A stretch of 40,840 bases of DNA from a virus. The number at the start of each line of letters is the position of its first letter. Position 1 is the first letter of the stretch. A program made the position numbers and the translations under genes. Positions 15,734 through 22,942 of this stretch are shown one piece after another. The stretch covers positions 1 through 40,840 of IMG/VR virus record IMGVR_UViG_3300028829_007974; one strand, given 5' to 3'. The notes beneath the pieces are model-generated. The model was given only the letters and a program-made list of their open reading frames with translations, did not search any database and was not told the origin of the DNA.

Positions 15734-16163
15734 TTGGACGCCAGCCATGGTCGAACAACGTTTAGAGGAAGCGGTCGATACGTTGGATCGGTTGCCGGAA
15801 GAACGAGTGCGCGGTTTTTATAGTTACTGGCCGGATATGATCAGTGATTTTTCTGACAAGGTTGGACAGACCCCTGATCCAATGCGCCGCCCGCCACCGT
15901 CACCGGCGGCGATTTCGCGCATGGACGAGGTGCTGACATGGATGAAATTTCTCGATCCCGAGGATGCCCGTTTGGTTTGGGCACGGGCAGAGAGGACGCC
16001 GTGGAAACAAATCTGTTGGCGTTTTGGGATTGCTCGGGCGACAGCCTGTCGGCGTTGGCAATATGGCATCGCTGTCATTACCCTTCGTCTCAACGGGCAT
16101 CGTGTGGCGACGAAGCGGTCCACCCGATATGTGATTGACCGCGCGAAGAACCTGTCAAGATAA
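15726..16163 (+). CDS. DUF6362-like HTH protein
   Basis: This 145-residue protein starts at the ATG at 15726, overlapping the gene before by 8 bases. The N-terminus MVEQRLEEAVDTLDRLP and then MRRPPPSPAAISRMDEVLTWM, DARLVWARAERTPWKQICWRFG and RATACRRWQYG match the DUF6362 pattern. The last part is a helix-turn-helix (PWKQICWRFGIARATACRRW), so it probably binds DNA. It closes the early operon. Direct repeats at 16171-16195, right after its stop, are candidate targets. Confidence 0.82.
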   Translation: MTDWTPAMVEQRLEEAVDTLDRLPEERVRGFYSYWPDMISDFSDKVGQTPDPMRRPPPSPAAISRMDEVLTWMKFLDPEDARLVWARAERTPWKQICWRFGIARATACRRWQYGIAVITLRLNGHRVATKRSTRYVIDRAKNLSR

Positions 16164-16170
16164 AACGAAG

Positions 16171-16195
16171 CGTGAGACATTTTTTCGTGAGACAT
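16171..16195 (+). repeat. Direct repeat CGTGAGACAT, two copies
   Basis: CGTGAGACAT occurs at 16171-16180 and again at 16186-16195, 15 bases apart start to start, with TTTTT between. They lie eight bases after the stop of the DUF6362-like gene. Tandem ten-base repeats in a regulatory gap suggest a protein-binding site. The T run could also help end the early transcript, but there is no stem. Confidence 0.5.
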
Positions 16196-16378
16196 CGCGA
16201 TGGATGACAGATGCGGGCGCTGGGGACTATAAGTGTGTCAGGCTTCAAAAAGTTGGGTGCGAAATTTTTTTCGCCGACAAGAACAGCCTAAGCCTTTGAT
16301 ATTTTGGTTCCTTCCTGGCGCTAAACGTATGCTGGCGGGCTTTGCTCGGCATTTTCCTAGTGACGAATAATAAAAAAG
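16196..16378. other. Gap before the methyltransferase gene
   Basis: This is part of a 372-base stretch without a gene (16164-16535). GCGAAA (16259-16264) and TTTCGC (16269-16274) flank TTTT, a weak AT-rich stem. The 13-base string CGAAATTTTTTTC here (16260-16272) also occurs at 6260-6272 before the sigma-factor gene. A promoter for the methyltransferase probably lies further right, but no -35/-10 pair is clear. Confidence 0.4.
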
Positions 16379-16506
16379 CCATTTCCATTTCCATTTGAGA
16401 AATAAAAATTCTGCCCCGAAGGCGCGGAACCTTTGTTGTTTTGAAACATTACCCCATGCCCGCAACCGGAAATGGGATGCTGGGTCATTTCCGTTTCAAA
16501 CGGAAA
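16379..16506 (+). promoter_or_regulatory. Cluster of TTTCC half-sites and a 19-base palindrome
   Basis: ATTTCC is repeated in tandem at 16381-16392. CGGAAATG (16467-16474) and CATTTCCG (16486-16493) are inverted eight-base arms 11 bases apart. TTTCCGTTT-C-AAACGGAAA (16488-16506) is a perfect palindrome ending 29 bases before the ATG at 16536. Five or more related half-sites in 130 bases look like an operator region for the ParB-methyltransferase gene. The binding protein is unknown; the DUF6362-like protein or the ParB-methyltransferase itself are candidates. Confidence 0.55.
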
Positions 16507-16535
16507 CGCCCTTAATTTCTGGAAAGCAAACACAC

Positions 16536-17861
16536 ATGACCAAAACCTTTCTGGCTGACGTGGTTGAGCGGGACCCGGCGGAGCTGACGCCCTATGCCCA
16601 CAACGCCAAAACCCATCCCGATGATCAGATCGACAAGATCGCGGGCTCTATTGCAGAGTACGGTTTTGACCAACCCATTGTTGTCGACGCCGACGGCGTG
16701 ATCATCAAGGGCCATGGTCGTCGTTTGGCTGCTGTGCGCCTCGGGCTTGCGTCGGTGCCGGTGATCGTGCGCGATGATCTGACCCCGACACAGGTGAAGG
16801 CCGCACGACTTCTGGACAACAAATCTGCAGAGTCCGATTGGGATCTGGATCAATTGGTGGTCGACCTGCAGGCGCTCAAGGATGATGAATTTGAAGGGCC
16901 ACTCGGGTTCGATGAAAACGAAGTTGCCTCCATGTTGGCGAATGCATTGGGTGAACCCGGTGGCATGGGTGATGACGATGTTCCTGAGCCTCCCGCAACA
17001 CCGGTTTCCAAAGCCGGCGATTTGTGGTTGCTCGGTGATCATCGTCTGCTGTGTGGCGACAGCACCAAAGCGGATGATGTTAAACGCTTGATGAATGGGG
17101 AACGGGCGATCCTGTTCGCCACCGACCCTCCTTACCTCGTTGACTACGACGGCACCAACCATCCGCAAAACAGTGCGCGCAAAGCCAAGGTGGCCAAGGG
17201 CGATAAAAGCGGGACTGATGGTAACAAGGATTGGTCTGAGACCTATGGTGTGACCTGGGATGATTCATCTCAAGGCCCCGAGCTCTATCGTGGATTTATC
17301 AAGGCTGCCATTGCCGAGGCCATCGAGCCCAATGCCGCCTGGTACTGCTGGCATGCTTCACGCCGCCAGGCCATGCTGGAAGAAGTCTGGACGGAGCTGG
17401 GCGCGTTCCAGCATCAGCAGATTATCTGGAATAAAGAAAAGGGTGTGCTCACCCGCTCCAAATATCTCTGGAAACACGAGCCCTGCCTGATGGGCTGGAT
17501 CAAGGGCAATATGCCGCCAAAAATTGAGGGTGCTGATTTTCTGGCATCGGTCTGGGATATTCACGGCCTGAGCGGTGATGAACGCCCGGACCACCCAACG
17601 CCGAAACCGCTGGATTGTTTTGCGATCCCCATGCGCCAGCATGTGGAAATTGGCGGTCTGTGCTACGAGCCGTTTTCTGGATCAGGATCACAGATCGTTG
17701 CCGGTGAAAGCACCGGACGCCGGGTTTACGCCATGGAGATCGGTCCGACTTATGTGGATGTGGCGGTGATGCGGTGGCAAAAAGCCACCGGCAAGACCGC
17801 AACGCTGGAGGACGATGGTCGTTCGTTTAATGAAATCAAGGAAGATAGGCTGGCCGCATGA
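16536..17861 (+). CDS. ParB-domain DNA methyltransferase
   Basis: This 441-residue protein starts at the ATG at 16536; an upstream in-frame extension would run through the operator region and is not supported. Residues about 10-95 form a ParB/sulfiredoxin-like domain (ELTPYAHNAKTHPDDQIDKI, IIKGHGRRLAAVRLG). The rest is an amino-methyltransferase of the beta order: motif IV TDPPYLVDYDG (about 195) and motif I EPFSGSGSQIVAGE (about 378), acting on N6-adenine or N4-cytosine. ParB-methyltransferase fusions are common in prophages and probably protect phage DNA from host restriction or mark it for packaging. No partner restriction enzyme is present. Confidence 0.92.
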   Translation: MTKTFLADVVERDPAELTPYAHNAKTHPDDQIDKIAGSIAEYGFDQPIVVDADGVIIKGHGRRLAAVRLGLASVPVIVRDDLTPTQVKAARLLDNKSAESDWDLDQLVVDLQALKDDEFEGPLGFDENEVASMLANALGEPGGMGDDDVPEPPATPVSKAGDLWLLGDHRLLCGDSTKADDVKRLMNGERAILFATDPPYLVDYDGTNHPQNSARKAKVAKGDKSGTDGNKDWSETYGVTWDDSSQGPELYRGFIKAAIAEAIEPNAAWYCWHASRRQAMLEEVWTELGAFQHQQIIWNKEKGVLTRSKYLWKHEPCLMGWIKGNMPPKIEGADFLASVWDIHGLSGDERPDHPTPKPLDCFAIPMRQHVEIGGLCYEPFSGSGSQIVAGESTGRRVYAMEIGPTYVDVAVMRWQKATGKTATLEDDGRSFNEIKEDRLAA

Positions 17862-18085
17862 GACAATCAAAGCGCATGTCGATGGTGGAATCATTGACCA
17901 ACGTGGCCGTTGGCTATGGCGTTGCCGTATCTGCCCAAATTGTGATCTTTCCCCTGTTTGGCCTTGAAGTAGCATTGGCAGATAATCTTGCCATTGGTGC
18001 AATTTTCACCGGCATTTCGATTTTGCGCAGCTATACGCTTCGTCGGGTGTTTGAAGAAATCCGGGAGCGGAGAGTCTGGGTGTGA
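17858..18085 (+). CDS. Small membrane protein resembling DUF7220
   Basis: This 75-residue protein overlaps the methyltransferase stop (ATGA). It has MSMVESLTNVAVGYGVAVSAQ and two hydrophobic segments (about 15-35 and 40-60), with an Arg-rich C-terminus (RSYTLRRVFEEIRERR) probably in the cytoplasm. The pattern fits small phage proteins of the DUF7220 type, from memory. Function is unknown. Confidence 0.78.
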   Translation: MRQSKRMSMVESLTNVAVGYGVAVSAQIVIFPLFGLEVALADNLAIGAIFTGISILRSYTLRRVFEEIRERRVWV

Positions 18086-18136
18086 TCCTGGCTTACCTGG
18101 AGGGTGCTGTGGTATCGCGCGCCTTGCGGACTTGGA

Positions 18137-18364
18137 TTATTGAGTGGAGCGAACGATCCGCCCGATGAGATCAACCAGCCGCTGGATGACCTGATCATCG
18201 GTTTCGCCCGGAAGTCGTTCCTTTTGTATCTGTCTATAAGTATCGTCTGCAACCTGAATGAGCCTTACGCCGTCTGCCGAGCGTTCCCCTGTTGAGGGAA
18301 ACGGCAAGCTGGCAACGTCGGTGAGGGCGCGGTAAGTCGTCTCGCTGATTTTGAATGTTTTCAT
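18137..18364 (-). CDS. Small minus-strand protein, antitoxin-like
   Basis: The ATG at 18364 gives a 75-residue product. It contains DDTYRQIQKERLPGETDDQVIQRLVDLIGRI, reminiscent of the C-terminal part of VapB-type antitoxins (ETxxxVIxRLL), but no ribbon-helix-helix is clear. It is the second gene of a minus-strand pair inside the otherwise plus-strand phage region, downstream of an operator-like palindrome. It may be lysogen-expressed. Toxin-antitoxin function is only a suggestion, as its partner has no known toxin motif. Confidence 0.6.
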   Translation of the reverse strand: MKTFKISETTYRALTDVASLPFPSTGERSADGVRLIQVADDTYRQIQKERLPGETDDQVIQRLVDLIGRIVRSTQ

Positions 18365-18398
18365 AGGGTCCGGTCGATCCTTATGGCTGGCCTTTAGA

Positions 18399-18647
18399 TC
18401 AAAAGCGTTCTGTGAATGCGTAAAAACGGACGATCTTGCCGTCATGCTGGTTGATGCTGGCAATGGGGAAATCCAGATCGATGTGATCAATATTGATCAT
18501 ATCCAATGCCCGCTTACCGGTCTTTCCGGTGTGGTGAGAAATGTAGGTTTCGATCAATTCAAGAAGCTCATTTTCGCTGGATGCGCGGTTCCATGGGCGC
18601 GGAATTTCCGTGCTGCCGTCGTTCATTAAGATAGCAATATTGGTCAT
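18399..18647 (-). CDS. Small minus-strand protein, unknown
   Basis: The ATG at 18647 is chosen because AAAGGAT lies about 6 bases before it; another in-frame ATG is 21 bases upstream. The 82-residue product has a short strand at the start (MTNIAILMND), an acidic helix (SSENELLELIETYISHH) and a C-terminal DHIDLDFPIASINQ segment. No known motif is seen. It is the first gene of a two-gene unit divergent from the terminase genes. The pair could be a toxin-antitoxin or other lysogen-expressed unit. Confidence 0.6.
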   Translation of the reverse strand: MTNIAILMNDGSTEIPRPWNRASSENELLELIETYISHHTGKTGKRALDMINIDHIDLDFPIASINQHDGKIVRFYAFTERF

Positions 18648-18664
18648 GAGTTTATCCTTTTGGC

Positions 18665-18680
18665 TCAATCATTTGATTGA
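18665..18680. promoter_or_regulatory. Operator-like palindrome
   Basis: TCAATCA (18665-18671), TT and TGATTGA (18674-18680) form a perfect inverted repeat, 18 bases before the minus-strand ATG at 18647. It is in the 102-base gap between divergent transcription units. A dimeric repressor could bind it; the minus-strand pair may regulate itself. Confidence 0.5.
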
Positions 18681-18749
18681 CCCAGTAACGCTCTGAACCA
18701 CCCACACATCAACGTTATTAGACTGCTATTCAAAGGCTTTTGACCGTCC

Positions 18750-19319
18750 ATGGCTGAAAATGCTCAATCCGCCGAGGTGCTGGCAAAGCTGCTCGATATT
18801 ACCGAACGCCGTGTGCGTCAGCTCAGCGCAGAAGGCGTTATCCCCAAGGTGGCACGGGGCCGCTACGAGATGGTTGGAGCCGTGCGCGGCTACATTCGGT
18901 ATCTGCGAGACTTAAACATTCAGGGCGATGTCGGCCCGGCTGACTACGGCACCGAGCGCGCCCGTCTGGTGAAAGCCAGGGCTGACCTGGCCGAAATGGA
19001 AGCTTCACAAATGCGCGGCGACTTGCTGTTTGCCCCTGACGTGACAGCGGCCTGGACGGAGATCGTGGCGCTGATGCGGGCACGACTGCTGGTGCTGCCT
19101 GACAAAATCGCACCGGTGGTTCATGAAACGACAAGTATCAACCAGGCCAAAGACGTCATCAAAAAAGCGGTCTTTGAAGTCCTCACGGAAATCGCCGAGA
19201 CGGAAATCGAAATCACGCCTCGCTCTGACGGGGACGCCAGAACTGCTGAAGGTGGTGACGGCGGCCTGCCGGATGGCGGCACCACCACCAAACCTGACGA
19301 TCAGCCAGTGGGCGGATAG
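18750..19319 (+). CDS. Terminase small subunit (Nu1-like)
   Basis: This 189-residue DNA-recognition subunit of the packaging motor has an N-terminal winged helix like Nu1: LAKLLDITERRVRQLSAEGVIPK, then YEMVGAVRGYIRYLRDL. A central helical part (ERARLVKARADLAEME) likely mediates oligomerisation, followed by MRARLLVLPDKIAPVV. The disordered acidic C-terminus likely contacts the large subunit. The ribosome site is weak (AAAGG about 14 bases upstream). The large-subunit frame overlaps its 3' end. Confidence 0.9.
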   Translation: MAENAQSAEVLAKLLDITERRVRQLSAEGVIPKVARGRYEMVGAVRGYIRYLRDLNIQGDVGPADYGTERARLVKARADLAEMEASQMRGDLLFAPDVTAAWTEIVALMRARLLVLPDKIAPVVHETTSINQAKDVIKKAVFEVLTEIAETEIEITPRSDGDARTAEGGDGGLPDGGTTTKPDDQPVGG

Positions 19320-21162
19320 TTACCGTAAGCTTAGCTCTGAATCCTGTTCTGAGCCGGGGCAATGGCATACGGACCGGGCCGAGTATCAGCGCGGCATCAT
19401 GGATGCGGTCTCAGATGCCGCTGTTGAAACCGTGGTCATCAAATCCTCGTCACAGGTCGGAAAATCAGAAATCGGCCTCAATATGGTTGGATACCATATC
19501 GATCAGGACCCGGCACCGATCATGGTGGTGTTGCCAACAGAACGAGATGCGGAATCCTGGTCCAAGGACAGGTTTGCACCCATGGTCCGAGATACGGAAC
19601 GCCTGCGTGGCAAACTGTCGGATCCTAAATCGCGGGATGGATCTAACAAGATCCTGCACAAAAAATTTACCGGCGGTCAACTGACCCTGGTTGGTTCCAA
19701 TGCTCCGTCTGGTCTGGCCATGCGGCCGATTCGGATTTTGTTGTTTGATGAAGTGGATCGTTATCCGGCCAGTGCCGGAGCCGAAGGTGATCCGGTAAAT
19801 CTGGCCAAGAAACGCACGGTCACCTTTTGGAATCGCAAGATCATCATGGTTTCGACCCCGACGATCAAGGGGGCGAGCCGGATCGATGCGGCTTGGGAGG
19901 ACAGTGATCAACGGTTGTTCTGGGTGCCTTGCCCCGATTGTGGCGAGCATCAGGTTTTACGATGGGAACAGGTCCATTGGGACAAGGATAAAACCGGCAA
20001 GCATTTACCGGAAACTGCACATTACACCTGCCAGCATTGTGGTGTGGTTTGGAGTGACCCAAAACGCTGGGCAGCGGTGCGTTTAGGTGAATGGCGGGCA
20101 GAAAAGCCTTTTGCCGGAGTTGCCGGGTTTCATCTAAACGAAATTTATTCGCCGTGGATCCGTCTGGAAGAAATGGTTCAGTCTTTCTTGTCAGCTAAGG
20201 CGCAAGGTGCCGAAGGTATGAAAACCTTTGTCAATACGTCCCTTGGAGAAACCTGGGCGGAAACCGGTGAAGCACCGGACTGGCAGCGGCTTTATGATCG
20301 GCGCATAGCGTGGAAGACAGGAACGGTGCCAAACGGTGCCCTGTTCCTGACCGCAGGTGCGGATGTTCAAAAAGACCGTATTGAAATTGATGTCTGGGCC
20401 TGGGGGCGCGGGCTGGAAAGCTGGCTCATTGATCATGTGATCATTGAGGGCGGTCCCGGTGACGCCAATGCCTGGAATGAGCTCAACCAATTGCTGGATC
20501 GCACATGGATCCATGAAACAGGAGCCGCTCTTCGCATTGCCAAGCTGGCCATTGATACGGGCTATGAGACTCCGGCTGTTTACAGTTGGGCGCGCTCGAG
20601 CGGTTTTGCTCAAGTGGCACCGGTTAAAGGCGTTGAAGGATTTAATCGCTCAAGTCCAGTCTCGGGACCAACCTATGTGGATAGCTCAAACGCAGGCAAG
20701 CGCCTGCGTCGTGGGGCGCGTCTTTGGACCGTGGCCGTTTCCACTTTCAAGGCAGAGACATATCGGTTTTTAGGCTTGGCCCGTCCGACTGATGAAGAAC
20801 AGGCAGGCGGTGCGAAGTTTCCGCAAGGCTCCGTTCATTTGCCGAGCTGGATTGAATCTGAGTGGATCAAACAACTGGTTGCCGAGCAATTGGTGACAGT
20901 GAGAACCAAGCGTGGGTTCCCCCGCCTTGAGTGGCAGAAATTACGCGAACGCAATGAGGCTCTTGATTGTCGGGTGTATGCCCGGGCAGCAGCCTGGATT
21001 GCCGGTGCGGACCGATGGTCGGATGCCAAATGGGATGATCTGGAAGAACAACTGGGGGCTGAAGCCTCTTTTGACAGCGCCGGTTTGATATCCAGGCAGC
21101 CTCCGGAACCGAAGGCCAAACGGCAATCTGACTGGATTGGGCGGCGCGGAAGCTGGTTTTAG
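19252..21162 (+). CDS. Terminase large subunit (GpA family)
   Basis: This is the packaging ATPase/nuclease. The start is uncertain: the frame is open from 19123, but that would overlap the small subunit by about 200 bases, so GTG at 19252 or ATG at 19273 is preferred; the conserved ISQWADSYRKLS begins just after. The ATPase part has KSSSQVGKSE (Walker A), ILLFDEVDRYP (Walker B) and MVSTPT (motif III). CPDCGEHQ and CQHCG form a zinc-binding pair. The nuclease part includes LTAGADVQKDRIEIDVWAWG and a late RNEALDCRVYA. All fit lambda GpA, so packaging is probably of the cos or related type. Confidence 0.93.
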   Translation: MVTAACRMAAPPPNLTISQWADSYRKLSSESCSEPGQWHTDRAEYQRGIMDAVSDAAVETVVIKSSSQVGKSEIGLNMVGYHIDQDPAPIMVVLPTERDAESWSKDRFAPMVRDTERLRGKLSDPKSRDGSNKILHKKFTGGQLTLVGSNAPSGLAMRPIRILLFDEVDRYPASAGAEGDPVNLAKKRTVTFWNRKIIMVSTPTIKGASRIDAAWEDSDQRLFWVPCPDCGEHQVLRWEQVHWDKDKTGKHLPETAHYTCQHCGVVWSDPKRWAAVRLGEWRAEKPFAGVAGFHLNEIYSPWIRLEEMVQSFLSAKAQGAEGMKTFVNTSLGETWAETGEAPDWQRLYDRRIAWKTGTVPNGALFLTAGADVQKDRIEIDVWAWGRGLESWLIDHVIIEGGPGDANAWNELNQLLDRTWIHETGAALRIAKLAIDTGYETPAVYSWARSSGFAQVAPVKGVEGFNRSSPVSGPTYVDSSNAGKRLRRGARLWTVAVSTFKAETYRFLGLARPTDEEQAGGAKFPQGSVHLPSWIESEWIKQLVAEQLVTVRTKRGFPRLEWQKLRERNEALDCRVYARAAAWIAGADRWSDAKWDDLEEQLGAEASFDSAGLISRQPPEPKAKRQSDWIGRRGSWF

Positions 21163-21180
21163 TTTTAAAGGTAATGGTCA

Positions 21181-21390
21181 ATGACACAATGGACGGAAGC
21201 CGAACTGGCCGCTCTCAAGCGGGCCTATGCCAGCGGCACCTTGCGTGTAATCTATGACGGCAAGTCCGTTGAGTATGGCTCTGCTGATGATCTGCTTTCT
21301 CGCATCCGCACCATTGAGCGCGAAATGTCCGCCACGGCCCGCCCCCTTCCCATTGCCGGGTTTGCTGGCTTTCGTCGAGGGAACACTTAA
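21181..21390 (+). CDS. Head-tail joining protein, gpW family
   Basis: This 69-residue protein matches lambda gpW: ELAALKRAYASGTLRVIYDGKSVEYGS, then LLSRIRTIERE. gpW binds the portal vertex after packaging and helps seal the head. The length is normal for the family. AAAGG precedes the ATG, and the stop overlaps the portal start by one base (TAATG). Confidence 0.93.
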   Translation: MTQWTEAELAALKRAYASGTLRVIYDGKSVEYGSADDLLSRIRTIEREMSATARPLPIAGFAGFRRGNT

Positions 21391-22928
21391 TGAAATCCAA
21401 TTGGTTTGATCGGACCCTGGCGTCTGTGGCACCCGGTATGGCGGCGCGGCGAGTACTTGCCCGCCAGGCATTTGAGACCTTGTCCCAAGCGAGCTTGTCT
21501 CGGGGATATGACGGGGCATCAAAGGGACGCCGCACGGATGGTTGGCGAACGTCGGCTGCTTCAGCCGATACCGAGATTGCTATGGCGGGCGCGCTTTTGC
21601 GAGATCGTATGCGTGATCTTGTCCGCAACAATCCGCACGCGGCTAAAGCTGTCTCGGTGTTGGTCAATAACATTGTTGGAGCGGGTATTATGCCCCGCGC
21701 CGCAACGGGTAATGAAAATCTGGATAAGACCGTCAATGCGCTCTGGGATCGATGGACGCGCAAATGCGATGCCGATGGGCAATTAAACTTTTATGGCCTG
21801 CAAACCCTGATTTGTCGGGAAATGGTAGAAGGCGGAGAAGTGATGGTGCGCCGTCGCATGCGCAAGCCGGTTGATGGTTTGGAAGTGCCATTGCAATTGC
21901 AAATTCTGGAATCTGATTTTCTCGATGCAAGTCGAAACGGAATTACCTCTGGTAATCGACGTAGCGTGCAAGGTGTCGAGTTTGATGCCATCGGCACCCG
22001 TCAATCCTATTGGCTGTTCCCGGAGCATCCGGGGAACGCTTTCGCTACATTAAACGGACGGCTACAAAGCAAGCCTGTCCCGGCTCGGGACATCGCCCAC
22101 ATTTATGAAAAACAGCGGGTTCAGGTTCGTGGCGTTCCCTGGGGTGCACCGGTTATTCGTACCCTTCGTGATCTGGACGACTATGAGGTCGCAGAGATTG
22201 TGCGCAAGAAAACCGAGGCCTGCGTCACCGCTATCGTCTTTGGTGATGACGAGAGCCAACAAGGCATTGCTCCGACTGTGGTTGATGCTGATGGCAATCA
22301 GGTTGAGCAGTTTGAACCGGGGTTGATCGCTTATGCCCGTGGTGGCAAAGACATACGGTTTAATCAGCCAGCCGCGACCGGTGGTTACGCCGAGTACAAA
22401 CGGGCCAATTTACATACGGTGGCAGCTGGTTTCCGGGTGCCATACGAATTGCTCACGGGTGACTTGAGCCAGGTGAACTATTCCTCAATTCGGGCCGGAC
22501 TTGTGGAGTTTCGGCGCATGATTGACGCTGTTCAATGGCAGCTTTTTGTCCCCATGGTTTGCCAGCCCATTTGGGATTGGTTCACCGAGGCTGCATGGGC
22601 AGCCGGGAAAATTCCTGACGCAAACGTTTCTGTGGAATGGTCGCCACCCAAGTTTGAGGCGGTTGATCCTTTGAAAGATGCCATGGCAGCACTTCTGGCC
22701 ATGCGATCCGGCACGATGACGCTGGCTGAAGCCATCGCTATGCAGGGGCGTAACCCAGACGCTGTTCTGGCAGAAATCGCCAGCATGAACGCCAAGCTGG
22801 ATGAATTGGGCATTGTGCTGGACAGCGATCCACGACGGGTCACCAAAACCGGCGTTGCCCAAGTCAACGATACTTTTGACGACGCTGATCAGGTGGCTAG
22901 CGCTGCCCAACTTGTTTCCAACGACTAA
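21390..22928 (+). CDS. Portal protein (lambda gpB family)
   Basis: This 512-residue protein forms the dodecameric ring through which DNA passes. Diagnostic parts are the N-terminal LLRDRMRDLVRNNPHAAKAVSVLVNNIVGAGI, HIYEKQRVQVRGVPWGAP, and DLSQVNYSSIRAGLVEFRRMID with FVPMVCQPIWDWF, all typical of the lambda portal family. Its start overlaps the gpW stop. The C-terminal tail after about residue 470 is variable. The capsid-protease gene follows 14 bases later. Confidence 0.94.
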   Translation: MKSNWFDRTLASVAPGMAARRVLARQAFETLSQASLSRGYDGASKGRRTDGWRTSAASADTEIAMAGALLRDRMRDLVRNNPHAAKAVSVLVNNIVGAGIMPRAATGNENLDKTVNALWDRWTRKCDADGQLNFYGLQTLICREMVEGGEVMVRRRMRKPVDGLEVPLQLQILESDFLDASRNGITSGNRRSVQGVEFDAIGTRQSYWLFPEHPGNAFATLNGRLQSKPVPARDIAHIYEKQRVQVRGVPWGAPVIRTLRDLDDYEVAEIVRKKTEACVTAIVFGDDESQQGIAPTVVDADGNQVEQFEPGLIAYARGGKDIRFNQPAATGGYAEYKRANLHTVAAGFRVPYELLTGDLSQVNYSSIRAGLVEFRRMIDAVQWQLFVPMVCQPIWDWFTEAAWAAGKIPDANVSVEWSPPKFEAVDPLKDAMAALLAMRSGTMTLAEAIAMQGRNPDAVLAEIASMNAKLDELGIVLDSDPRRVTKTGVAQVNDTFDDADQVASAAQLVSND

Positions 22929-22942
22929 CACCCGAGGATCAT

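Noticed and set aside
16395-16535. N-terminal extension of the methyltransferase
   Set aside because: It would encode the operator palindromes, is rich in unusual residues and does not resemble ParB starts; the ATG at 16536 gives a normal N-terminus.
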